Below, one piece after another: positions 44,306 to 51,328 of a stretch of DNA of 51,328 bases. Source of the DNA: an uncultured Lachnospiraceae bacterium (GTDB taxonomy: Bacteria > Bacillota > Clostridia > Lachnospirales > Lachnospiraceae); assembly GCA_947174015.1 (NCBI GenBank), contig CAMWHJ010000017.1, positions 1 through 51,328 on the forward strand. The letters run 5' to 3'. How positions within the stretch are numbered: position 1 is the first letter of the stretch; every line of letters starts with the position of its first letter. A model generated the notes under the pieces. The model saw only the letters and a program-made list of their open reading frames with translations, was not told the origin of the DNA and made no database searches. Position numbers and translations under genes: made by a program.

Positions 44306-45652
44306 CTATCTGCGTTTTGTTTTTTTCATAAATTTAACGGTAAATGGAATACTGCTGAAAAAAGCCGCTAAATCTGCTGCCGGCTGTGCCAGTAAAATTC
44401 CATTGAATCCCCAAAATTTAGGAAATATATAGATAAACGGTATCAAAAAAATCCCCTGTCGGCAGGCAGCTAAAAATGTGGCACTGACTGCCTTTCCCAT
44501 TGCCTGATACGTCATGTTGCAAACCACTGCCGCCAGAATTAATGGCAGAAGCACACACTGATAACGCAGGGCAGTCACTGCTGTGTCCCATGTGATCCCT
44601 GGCTCTATTCCAAATAAACCTACAAGAAATTCCGCAAAATAGCAGGCACCAAATGCCAGCAGACTCATTACCACAATGCCAAAGTTCATGGCAAAGACAA
44701 ACGCCTTTTTTACACGCTGGATTTTATCTGCCCCGTAATTATAGCCTGCCACTGGTGAATAGCCCTGTACAAAACCCACAATCACTGAAAACAGAAACAA
44801 AAATATCCGATTCATCACAGATATTCCCGCCACCATCTCATCTCCATAGACAGCTGCCATAACATTGGTCAATGCTGTGGCTACACTGACTAAGCCCTGA
44901 CGCACAAAAGAAGGAAAACCGTTTTTTAAGATTTCCCAATACACCGATGGCTTTCTGACCACCCATTTTAGCTGCAGGCAAAGTACCGTTTTCTTTGCCA
45001 GATACCAATATAGCAGAATCATACAGCTAAGCACTTGGCTGACTGCGGTGGAAATTCCTGCCCCTGCCACTCCCATGGAAAAGCCAAGAATCAATACTGC
45101 ATCCAAAGCAATATTAAACAGTGCCCCAGTGACAATGGAAACCATTGCAAACCTTGCTTTCCCCTCTGCCCGCAGCAGATTATTGAGTACAAAGGAAAGA
45201 CACATAAAGGGTGCTGCTATCATAATATATCTTCCATATTCCAAGGCATAAGGCAGCATGGTTGAGGTAGCACCCAACAGTCGCAGCAGCGGGGTCAGAT
45301 AGTACAAACCTGCTGCGGTCATAAGGATACCTGCTGTCACCGCCGCTGCCATAGCTCCCATCCCATAGGTATTTGCCTGCTCCACATCCTCATCCCCAAG
45401 AAGTATTGACACTTTGGTGGCACTTCCCATTCCCAGCGTAAATCCAATGGCCTGAATCATTGCCATAAGAGATAATACAATACCAACAGCACCCGTGGCA
45501 CTGGTACCCAACCGAGCCACAAAATAGGTGTCTGCCATATTATATATTGAGGTTACCAGCATACTGGCAATGGTTGGCAGTGCCAAGGAAAGCACCAGAC
45601 CTGCTATCCCATTGTGGATCATTTTATAATACTGCTCCTGATTGTCTTCCAT
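44306..45652 (-). CDS. MATE-family multidrug/organic cation antiporter
   Basis: 448 residues with twelve hydrophobic helices. N-terminal half MIHNGIAGLVLSLALPTIASMLVTSIYNMADTYFVARLG and the second-half equivalent NGFPSFVRQGLVSVATALTNVMAAVYGDEMVAG show the internal two-fold repeat of MATE proteins. NorM/DinF-like efflux or export pump, driven by Na+ or H+. Next gene upstream is an Rrf2 regulator, 69 bp away, which may control it. Confidence 0.94.
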   Translation of the reverse strand: MEDNQEQYYKMIHNGIAGLVLSLALPTIASMLVTSIYNMADTYFVARLGTSATGAVGIVLSLMAMIQAIGFTLGMGSATKVSILLGDEDVEQANTYGMGAMAAAVTAGILMTAAGLYYLTPLLRLLGATSTMLPYALEYGRYIMIAAPFMCLSFVLNNLLRAEGKARFAMVSIVTGALFNIALDAVLILGFSMGVAGAGISTAVSQVLSCMILLYWYLAKKTVLCLQLKWVVRKPSVYWEILKNGFPSFVRQGLVSVATALTNVMAAVYGDEMVAGISVMNRIFLFLFSVIVGFVQGYSPVAGYNYGADKIQRVKKAFVFAMNFGIVVMSLLAFGACYFAEFLVGLFGIEPGITWDTAVTALRYQCVLLPLILAAVVCNMTYQAMGKAVSATFLAACRQGIFLIPFIYIFPKFWGFNGILLAQPAADLAAFFSSIPFTVKFMKKTKRR

Positions 45653-45721
45653 GATCTTTCCTCCAAACGAAACTGATTATAGTTTGGACGAAATCTGGTA
45701 AAAATATGTCATTACCGGAAG

Positions 45722-46156
45722 TTAAATAGAATAAAAATCGGACATGTCCGTCTCCCATTCCAGCAAATCTGCCAGTGTAATATTGTCCACCACCTGCTTA
45801 ATGGATATATCCAACTTTTTCCATACCTTTAAAGTGACACATTTTTCCCTTCGGGGGCATGCATTTTCCTCAAATTCCAAACATTCCACCGGAGCCAGAC
45901 TGCCTTCGGTCAGCCTCAAAATCATGCCCACTGTATATTCTTTCGGTTCCTTTAACAGCATATAGCCGCCCTGAGGTCCCCGCACACTTTTTACAAAACC
46001 TGCTTTGTTTAAAACAGAGATAATCTGTTCTAAATATTTTTCAGAAATATCTTGTCTGGCAGAAATCTCTTTGATGGATACCGGCTTTTCTCCTTTGTTT
46101 TCTGCTAAATCAAGCATCATCCGAAGTGCATATCGTCCTTTTGTTGAAATCTTCAT
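45722..46156 (-). CDS. Rrf2-family regulator with iron-sulfur cysteines
   Basis: 144 residues. Winged helix with MKISTKGRYALRMMLDLAEN, SIKEISARQDISEKYLEQIISVLNKAGFVKSVRGPQGGYML, then Cys92, Cys100 and Cys106 (C-x7-C-x5-C) that should hold a 2Fe-2S cluster as in IscR. The spacing differs slightly from the C-x5-C-x5-C of IscR. No isc or suf genes follow; the next gene is a MATE transporter. Could sense redox state, NO or iron. Confidence 0.92.
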   Translation of the reverse strand: MKISTKGRYALRMMLDLAENKGEKPVSIKEISARQDISEKYLEQIISVLNKAGFVKSVRGPQGGYMLLKEPKEYTVGMILRLTEGSLAPVECLEFEENACPRREKCVTLKVWKKLDISIKQVVDNITLADLLEWETDMSDFYSI

Positions 46157-46242
46157 TTTCCGTCACCCTTTTCTCGTGTTTTTAAAAGAATCTATAACTG
46201 CTTTTTTCTTCCACAAACTATACAGTTATGAAACAATAGAAA

Positions 46243-46265
46243 GCACAGACTTACTGAACAGTTAC
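46243..46265 (-). repeat. Fragment of the 133-bp repeat
   Basis: GCACAGACTTACTGAACAGTTAC matches the end of copy A (78-100) with one difference. It lies in the 46157-46394 gap, which holds nothing else clear. Confidence 0.65.
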
Positions 46266-46394
46266 TAAATTACTACTTTTACAGAAATTTTACAACCATT
46301 TCCGAATGATTTCCTATATTTTCGTGATTTTTGCTAATCATCTCCTGTTTTCTGCCATTCAAATTTCTAATGCAAAACCTGCATAAAATACTTT

Positions 46395-46568
46395 TCACAT
46401 CTGTTTTCTAACAACACAATATTCGTCACCATTGGTATAATAGGCACACTGTTTCGTATTTCCCTGCAGAAAACGCACCATATCATCTTCATCTAAATTC
46501 ACTTCACATACATAACAGTCATACTCTTCGTCATAACAAAAATTTCCGCAGCTTTCACAAACGCTCAT
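46395..46568 (-). CDS. Small Cys-rich protein (DUF6472-like)
   Basis: 57 residues from the ATG at 46568, with AAAGGG upstream; the frame is open to 46622. Two Cys pairs (SVCESCGNFCYD and DCYVCEVNLDEDDM), a further Cys in KQCAYYTNGDEYCVVRKQ. It looks like a small zinc-binding protein. The layout CxxCxxF.YDEEYD.Y.C.VNLDEDDM is common in Lachnospiraceae by my recollection. Function unknown. Confidence 0.78.
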   Translation of the reverse strand: MSVCESCGNFCYDEEYDCYVCEVNLDEDDMVRFLQGNTKQCAYYTNGDEYCVVRKQM

Positions 46569-46645
46569 GACAATCCCTTTCCTATCCTTTTTCCCAACAA
46601 GAGAAATGGAAAACACTTGCACTTCTACTGAATCATTGTATGCAC

Positions 46646-46675
46646 AAAAAGCCGGAAAACTTACGTTTTCTGGCT
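46646..46675 (-). terminator. Terminator behind the 77-codon gene
   Basis: AGCCAGAAAAC/GTTTTCCGGCT stem on the minus strand followed by TTTTT, 9 bp after the stop codon. Confidence 0.85.
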
Positions 46676-46684
46676 CCTTGTACT

Positions 46685-46918
46685 CTATTTTCCCGGAGGT
46701 GTCACATCTTCAATGACACATTCCAATACATCAAAGGACTCTCCTTTCGCCCACGGACTCCCCACATCACATCTGCCATGGTGATACTGGCGCTTGGAAG
46801 TTCCGGCTTCCAATTCATCTGACATCTGGATCTTGATGCGTCCATCTCCCTTTTCGGCATAGGAATCTAACAATGCCACAATGTTATCCACGTCTGTTTC
46901 ATCATAATTTGTTCCCAT
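46685..46918 (-). CDS. Conserved-looking small protein, 77 aa, unknown function
   Basis: Reads MGTNYDETDVDNIVALLDSY, a mixed middle, YHHGRCDVGSPWAKGESFDVLE and a C-terminal VTPPGK. The ribosome site GGAGG lies about eight bases before the ATG, and a good terminator follows, so it is a real single gene. The dense YHHGRCDVGSPW stretch looks like a conserved motif with possible metal ligands (His, His, Cys). I recognise no named family. Confidence 0.72.
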   Translation of the reverse strand: MGTNYDETDVDNIVALLDSYAEKGDGRIKIQMSDELEAGTSKRQYHHGRCDVGSPWAKGESFDVLECVIEDVTPPGK

Positions 46919-47005
46919 ATTTCTGCCTCCTTGCTCTTCTATCTGCCTGCCGAATAGTTATCACTATTCTTCTATTTTACATGGTAACCATAGAAGTTGC
47001 AAGAA

Positions 47006-47230
47006 CTATTCTGATTTTTCCTCTTCTTCATCACTGCACCACTCTAAAATATCCCCTGGCTGACATTGAAGTGCCTTGCAGATTTTATTCAAGGTATCCA
47101 CCTTTACCGCCTTTGCTTTGCCATTTTTCAAAATGGAAATATTTGCCATAGTAATGCCAACCCGCTGGGACAATTCGGTGACACTCATTTTCCGTTTGGC
47201 AAGCATTACATCTATATTAAATATAATCAT
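47006..47230 (-). CDS. HTH regulator, Cro/C1 type (YozG-like)
   Basis: 74 residues, nearly all helix-turn-helix: FNIDVMLAKRKMSVTELSQRVGITMANISILKNGKAKAVKVDTLNKICKALQCQPGDILEW, with an acidic tail. This is the small HTH type that pairs with DUF2975 membrane proteins; the DUF2975 gene is directly upstream (15 bp). The pair probably forms a membrane-linked regulatory unit. Confidence 0.92.
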   Translation of the reverse strand: MIIFNIDVMLAKRKMSVTELSQRVGITMANISILKNGKAKAVKVDTLNKICKALQCQPGDILEWCSDEEEEKSE

Positions 47231-47245
47231 GTATGCCTCCTTATC

Positions 47246-47725
47246 TTATATCGTCAGTTGATTTTCTTCCTGCATTCTGGCAGCCTTGTAGACCAAGTGT
47301 GAGATAAGTGCCGCTGCCACCGACACTGCCAATCCCACAAATACCAACAGGCAGGATAAAAACAGGATTCCCAAACGATTGATCCCTTGTACCAAAAAAA
47401 GAATATTTCCCCCAAAGAAAATCAGCGAGGATACCAAAGACAGCACTGACACATATTTTAGGGAAACGGCATTGCTCTCACTGAAAGAATTGTCCCTGCC
47501 AATTTCTGATGCTACTCTCCAGCCCAGAAATAAAATTCCAAAAACCGGCAGGGCAGACAGCCACAGCAGAATACACCAACTGAGAAAACCACCGGTAACT
47601 TTTAGCTCCTGCTCAATAATTAGTTTTCCCCAAACCGGCAGCACATACAGGCACAAAATCAACCCGCAGACTGCCACTGCCAAGATAACTCCCTTTAACC
47701 ATTTTGCCAGACTTTCCTGTTTCAT
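47246..47725 (-). CDS. DUF2975 membrane protein
   Basis: 159 residues with four helices: WLKGVILAVAVCGLILCLYVLP, FLSWCILLWLSALPVFGILFLGW, LKYVSVLSLVSSLIFFGGNILF and LGILFLSCLLVFVGLAVSVAAAL. Between helices 2 and 3 it has RVASEIGRDNSFSESNAVSL, the family signature. Partner of the HTH gene behind it. Function unknown. Confidence 0.9.
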   Translation of the reverse strand: MKQESLAKWLKGVILAVAVCGLILCLYVLPVWGKLIIEQELKVTGGFLSWCILLWLSALPVFGILFLGWRVASEIGRDNSFSESNAVSLKYVSVLSLVSSLIFFGGNILFLVQGINRLGILFLSCLLVFVGLAVSVAAALISHLVYKAARMQEENQLTI

Positions 47726-47760
47726 TTCATATCCTCCTTATGGTATTGCCGATATCCCTG

Positions 47761-49362
47761 TTACTCACTCTTTTTCAGAGCTTTTCCTGCTTGGTATACG
47801 GACATGTTAAATTTTCGAATACTCAGCTTTTTTTGTTTCTTCTCAATACGTTTTTGATATTGCTCATAGCACTCCGCATAATACTCTTTTGAGCCATGTT
47901 TTACATAGTCTCTAGTCTCGTAATTTTCCTTCCTATCACCGGATTCCTCTGGCTCTGGTTTTAATCCTGAAAATTCCAAAGGTTTCTGCGACAACAGCAC
48001 CGGAGCAGCATCCAAAGAGAGCTCTTCTGCCATAGTACACCAGTCTTCCTGTGTAAGATGTTCATTCACTGCACTATTATAAGATGCCACCCAGTAATCA
48101 GGTTTGCCGAAAGCAAATACCAGATAGAACACCATAACAGTAATCACCGTATTTCTCAAAAAGTGCAGCCCTTTGCAATAGATAGATGCAATCAGCCAGC
48201 CAAAGAGCAAAGCCAGGCCCACTAAAAAGTACAATACCACAATTCTCAGAAAAGTCAAATGATATGTCCTCACATACAATATCATTCGATAAAAGGAAGA
48301 AGCTATCATCACATAGGTGCACAATGATATTCCGGTCATTAAATGTTTTAATACCATATTTTCCCGGAAAAATCCCAAGACTCCCAGAACCATTATGTAG
48401 TTTAAGATACTGACAAACAACAGTTGGAAAAATCCCTGTCTGGCATATTCAGCATAAGTAAAACTCTCCGGCAAAGACCAAATGCCTCCCAGAAACAAAT
48501 ACCGAATTTGAACATAAGCAAACATCACATATACCACCAATACCATTGCCGCTGCCGTAATTGCCACTACTGGTTCAAACTTTTTTTCCCTCTTTGGAAA
48601 ATCCCGCAAGGAAGTCTTTAATCCCCCATAGGCAACACCATAAAAGCATAGAAAACCAATAAGAAATATTAAGGCATACAAAAACAAATTCCCCAGCCAG
48701 CTAATTTGAAATATTCCCTGAAACCACTGGGCAAAAATTTCATCTGCACTGCAAAGCATCAATGCCACGATAAAAACCACCGGAATGCCGCACAGCAATC
48801 CCAAAGCTATATATTTTGTTTTTCCCGTACCTTCCTTATTTTTTTTCCAATACCTCATATGTCCAAAGCTTGCAAAGGCACACACAAAACTTTCACATAC
48901 CATCAAAACAAGATACTGAATCCACTGAATGAAATCTTGTTCCTTTTGCTCATAACCAAATAAAGTAAATACCAGCATTGCCAATAATACCATCAAATGA
49001 TTACAGACCTGTATCACCACATTGTCGGTGAAACCGGTGGACAGCGAAACCAGCACCATAAAAACACCACAAAACTTTCCAGCCCTGCCCAATGCAAGCC
49101 CCAATTTTTTATACACATATCTCATGCAGACTAAAAATGATGCCACACAGACAACATAAGAAAAGCTGACAAGGTTTTTGTACATGCAAAATAGAAAAAT
49201 TCCACCAAACACCAGACTGCAAAGCCCCAATGGCAGACAATTCATCTTCCACTGCTCCAACAGCTTTTTTTCATCTTCCCTCACAATTGCCTGACTGCAC
49301 ATTACAGCCACCATTCCTACAAGGAACATCATAAATAAAAACAGTAACGATATAATTATCAT
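47761..49362 (-). CDS. DUF4153/DUF4173 polytopic membrane protein
   Basis: 533 residues with about twelve helices in the first 400 and a soluble C-terminal part ending in a Lys-rich coil (EQYQKRIEKKQKKLSIRK). The DUF4173 signature SFTYAEYARQGFFQLLFVSILN is clear. The family is often found next to HTH/DUF2975 pairs, as here (35 bp before the DUF2975 gene), which suggests the three genes act together. Function unknown. Confidence 0.88.
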   Translation of the reverse strand: MIIISLLFLFMMFLVGMVAVMCSQAIVREDEKKLLEQWKMNCLPLGLCSLVFGGIFLFCMYKNLVSFSYVVCVASFLVCMRYVYKKLGLALGRAGKFCGVFMVLVSLSTGFTDNVVIQVCNHLMVLLAMLVFTLFGYEQKEQDFIQWIQYLVLMVCESFVCAFASFGHMRYWKKNKEGTGKTKYIALGLLCGIPVVFIVALMLCSADEIFAQWFQGIFQISWLGNLFLYALIFLIGFLCFYGVAYGGLKTSLRDFPKREKKFEPVVAITAAAMVLVVYVMFAYVQIRYLFLGGIWSLPESFTYAEYARQGFFQLLFVSILNYIMVLGVLGFFRENMVLKHLMTGISLCTYVMIASSFYRMILYVRTYHLTFLRIVVLYFLVGLALLFGWLIASIYCKGLHFLRNTVITVMVFYLVFAFGKPDYWVASYNSAVNEHLTQEDWCTMAEELSLDAAPVLLSQKPLEFSGLKPEPEESGDRKENYETRDYVKHGSKEYYAECYEQYQKRIEKKQKKLSIRKFNMSVYQAGKALKKSE

Positions 49363-49586
49363 ATCTCTCCTCCTAATTTCTTTTTGTTTTCATGTTTTCC
49401 ACAGAATACCACAATCCCAAACGAAAGTCAATATTCTTTTATCGTATTTCAATAAAAATTAATTATCTTTCAATTTAATTCGGTTATTTGCTTTCGATAT
49501 TTTAGAAACACTGCATTACAAATTTTCCTTTGTCTGATGTATCACAGCCAGGCAAAACCAACTATAACAGGAACCTTGCATTTTTC

Positions 49587-49615
49587 TTTTCAATTTATGG
49601 GAACTATGATAAAAT
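49587..49615 (+). promoter_or_regulatory. Probable promoter of the FapA-like gene
   Basis: TTTTCA (49587-49592), 17 bases, TAAAAT (49610-49615) with an extended TG motif. Behind it, GTAACTGT and GAACAGTTGC (49628-49654) form another short member of the dispersed palindrome family in the leader. The rest of the 49363-49693 gap holds no gene I can support. Confidence 0.5.
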
Positions 49616-49693
49616 AATAAATAACGTGTAACTGTAAAGGAACTGAACAGTTGCAAGTATTTAAATTATGAAAAAGGCGGTGGAATATTACTT

Positions 49694-51271
49694 ATGGAAG
49701 AAGAAAAATATCAGGATAAACTGTTTCATTCAACCATGCAGGAAGTGGCAGATCGGATTCATATTCGTCCCGGGCAGGAAATGCCGGAGACATACACGGC
49801 TGCCAATGAGGATTTTCTCCGTTGGCAGGAGCAGGGCAGTATCTCTTATCCAACCCTTCCGGAAGATGCCGGCCGCAAATCGGAACGGGAACGATTAAAC
49901 TGCAGCATCGATATTTCTCAGGATTTTATGACTGCCTATCTTATGTTGTACGGAAAACCAGAGGGAGCTTATACTTTGGAGGAAATTATAGCTTTTCTCC
50001 ATGAACAAAAGGTGGTATATGGTATTCGCGAAAAAACCATTCAACGGATGATTGAGGAACATCAGTATTATGAGGAAGTGGTAATTGCCAGAGGCACTTC
50101 TTCTGCCAGCGGCAGAGACGGTTATTTTGAATTTCATTTTAATAACACTCCTGACACAAAACCAATTATTTTACCGGATGGATCTGTGGACTACAATAAA
50201 CTTGGAAAAATTGAACTGGCAGAGACCGGGCAGTTACTTGTCACCTACCATGGTGCAATTCCTGCCATCAACGGAATGGATATCTTTGGCAACTGTACTC
50301 CCATCAAAGAGGCAATGGATTTACCCCCTTTAAAGGGTAAGGGTTTTGTGATGACACCAGATTCGAAAGAATACTATGCTTCCACAGAGGGGAAAATCAG
50401 CTATTCCAAACAGGATCATACTCTCTCAGTGACACCTATTTATATTATTGAAGGAAGTGTGGATAATACCACTGGAGATATTCGATTTAATGGGGATGTG
50501 CTGGTGAAGGGAAATGTATTTGCCAACACCACCATTCGTGCCACCGGAAATATTACCATTAATGGTCATGTGGAAATTGCCAACCTTCATGCCAATAAAA
50601 ACGTTATTCTAAAAAACGGCATGCAGGGTTCTGGTGTAGGCACCATATATGCCAAGGGCGATGTGATGGCAAAATTTTTAGAGCAGACTGAGGTATGTGC
50701 CGGAGGCAAAATCTGTGCCAATGCCATCTTAAACTGTAATGTGGAATCCGGAACGGAAATTCAAGTCTCCGGTACCAGAGGTACCATCATTGGCGGCAAC
50801 ACCAAGGCTGTGGAAAAAATTACTGCCTATTCTCTTGGAAACCGTGTTGGAGTTAAGACTAAGTTAGTGGTGGGGTTTGAACAGGAATTTAAAGAGGTCA
50901 TTGCACAGTTGGACACGGAATTGGAAGATGCCAAAGAGCGTTTGTCGGATGCGGAACGAAGCATTGCACAGTTTACTTCTCGAATGGCTGCCAAACCCGA
51001 TCCTTCTTTGGCAGAAGCAAAAGCTGCTGCCTTTCGTGACAAGATTACTTATCAGGCAAAGGTAAAAGAATTAAGTTCTCACCGGGAAGAACTGATTGAT
51101 GTACGGGAACGCTCCATTGACGGCACTGTCATTGTAAATGGTCCGGTAAACATCGGTACCACAGTAATTATCAATGGAATCCAGGAAATTTTAGTATCGG
51201 AACGGAAAAATGTGAACTTCACCGCCAAAGGCAGAGAGATGCGAGTATATTCCAATCAGGAAAACCGATAA
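49694..51271 (+). CDS. FapA/DUF342 polymer-forming protein
   Basis: 525 residues. The middle (about 100-420) is the DUF342 (FapA) domain: TAYLMLYGKPEGAYTLEEIIAFL, YHGAIPAINGMDIFGN, YIIEGSVDNTTGDIRFNGDVLVKGNVFANTTIRATGNITINGHVE and a run of beta-helix-like repeats (NGMQGSGVGTIYAKGDVMAKFLEQTEVCAGGKICANAILNC). A coiled coil (about 395-470) precedes the last beta strands. Family members in Clostridia and Proteobacteria localise proteins at the cell surface or poles; the role here is unknown. ATG at 49694 is weakly supported by AAGGCGG; another frame upstream is out of phase. Confidence 0.88.
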   Translation: MEEEKYQDKLFHSTMQEVADRIHIRPGQEMPETYTAANEDFLRWQEQGSISYPTLPEDAGRKSERERLNCSIDISQDFMTAYLMLYGKPEGAYTLEEIIAFLHEQKVVYGIREKTIQRMIEEHQYYEEVVIARGTSSASGRDGYFEFHFNNTPDTKPIILPDGSVDYNKLGKIELAETGQLLVTYHGAIPAINGMDIFGNCTPIKEAMDLPPLKGKGFVMTPDSKEYYASTEGKISYSKQDHTLSVTPIYIIEGSVDNTTGDIRFNGDVLVKGNVFANTTIRATGNITINGHVEIANLHANKNVILKNGMQGSGVGTIYAKGDVMAKFLEQTEVCAGGKICANAILNCNVESGTEIQVSGTRGTIIGGNTKAVEKITAYSLGNRVGVKTKLVVGFEQEFKEVIAQLDTELEDAKERLSDAERSIAQFTSRMAAKPDPSLAEAKAAAFRDKITYQAKVKELSSHREELIDVRERSIDGTVIVNGPVNIGTTVIINGIQEILVSERKNVNFTAKGREMRVYSNQENR

Positions 51272-51287
51272 TCTCGAGAGTGTAATA

Positions 51288-51328
51288 TAAAGTGTGTAAG
51301 TTACTGGTAACTAAACTTATGCACTTTA
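51288..51328 (+). terminator. Hairpin behind the FapA-like gene
   Basis: TAAAGTG.GTAAGTT and AACTTAT.CACTTTA form an imperfect 14-bp stem 16 bases after the stop. The window ends in it, so a following T run cannot be seen. Confidence 0.6.

Overview
The window looks like a chromosomal segment of a low-GC Gram-positive anaerobe, most likely a Lachnospiraceae (Clostridia) relative. The grounds are the HrcA/CIRCE heat-shock operon, an RF2 gene with its programmed frameshift directly behind secA, a cdaR-like gene in front of ftsEX and two cell-wall hydrolase/protease genes, an ammonium transporter fused to a P-II domain, a small Cys-rich DUF6472-like protein and a YjfB-family peptide gene. Nearly all genes lie on the minus strand; only amtB, yjfB, a methyltransferase gene and a FapA-like gene are on the plus strand.

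Layout. 1-3.8 kb: hrcA-grpE-dnaK under a CIRCE promoter. 4.2-5.7 kb: an ECF sigma factor with an RsiV-like anti-sigma factor. 5.9-8.0 kb: a consensus promoter, a long structured leader ending in an intrinsic terminator, and amtB fused to P-II. 8.1-16.3 kb: an AT-rich accessory operon for a modified peptide (RiPP). In transcription order it encodes a radical-SAM maturase with two complete rSAM-SPASM modules, a 62-aa candidate precursor, a MacB-type permease and ATPase, a subtilisin-like protease without signal peptide, and an ABC exporter. 16.4-19.1 kb: a 254-bp stem-rich element with terminal inverted repeats, an unannotated 21-codon ORF behind its own promoter with LytTR-like direct repeats, and an AgrC/AgrA-like two-component system. 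19.4-29 kb: tex, two small membrane-protein genes, hom with an ACT-domain gene, cheW, prfB and secA. 29.4-35.6 kb: hpf, ctp-type protease, M23 hydrolase, ftsX, ftsE and a CdaR-like regulator. 35.8-39.4 kb: yjfB, ridA, cvfB, an acyl-ACP thioesterase, tRNA-Gln(CUG) and a methyltransferase. 39.5-51.3 kb: cyclophilin lipoprotein, MraY-like transferase, large surface transglutaminase-like protein, MATE transporter, Rrf2 regulator, small Cys-rich protein, HTH/DUF2975 pair, DUF4173 protein and FapA-like protein.

The most interesting part is 8.1-19.1 kb. My reading is that the sensor kinase and LytTR regulator sense or control a small peptide (the 21-codon ORF with an AgrA-type promoter). Next to it, the tandem rSAM enzyme modifies the 62-aa peptide, which ends in an AKxxxW motif like that crosslinked in streptide. 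The cytoplasmic subtilisin would remove the leader, the ABC exporter would secrete the product, and the MacB-like pair would export it or give immunity. Sequence content and gene order support the parts list; the linkage between the two units is inference.

A dispersed family of palindromic intergenic elements with GTAACTGTTCAG-type ends (two complete 133-bp copies, one cut by the window edge, and several short derivatives) marks many gene boundaries. No rRNA, CRISPR array, prophage or intact insertion sequence was seen.
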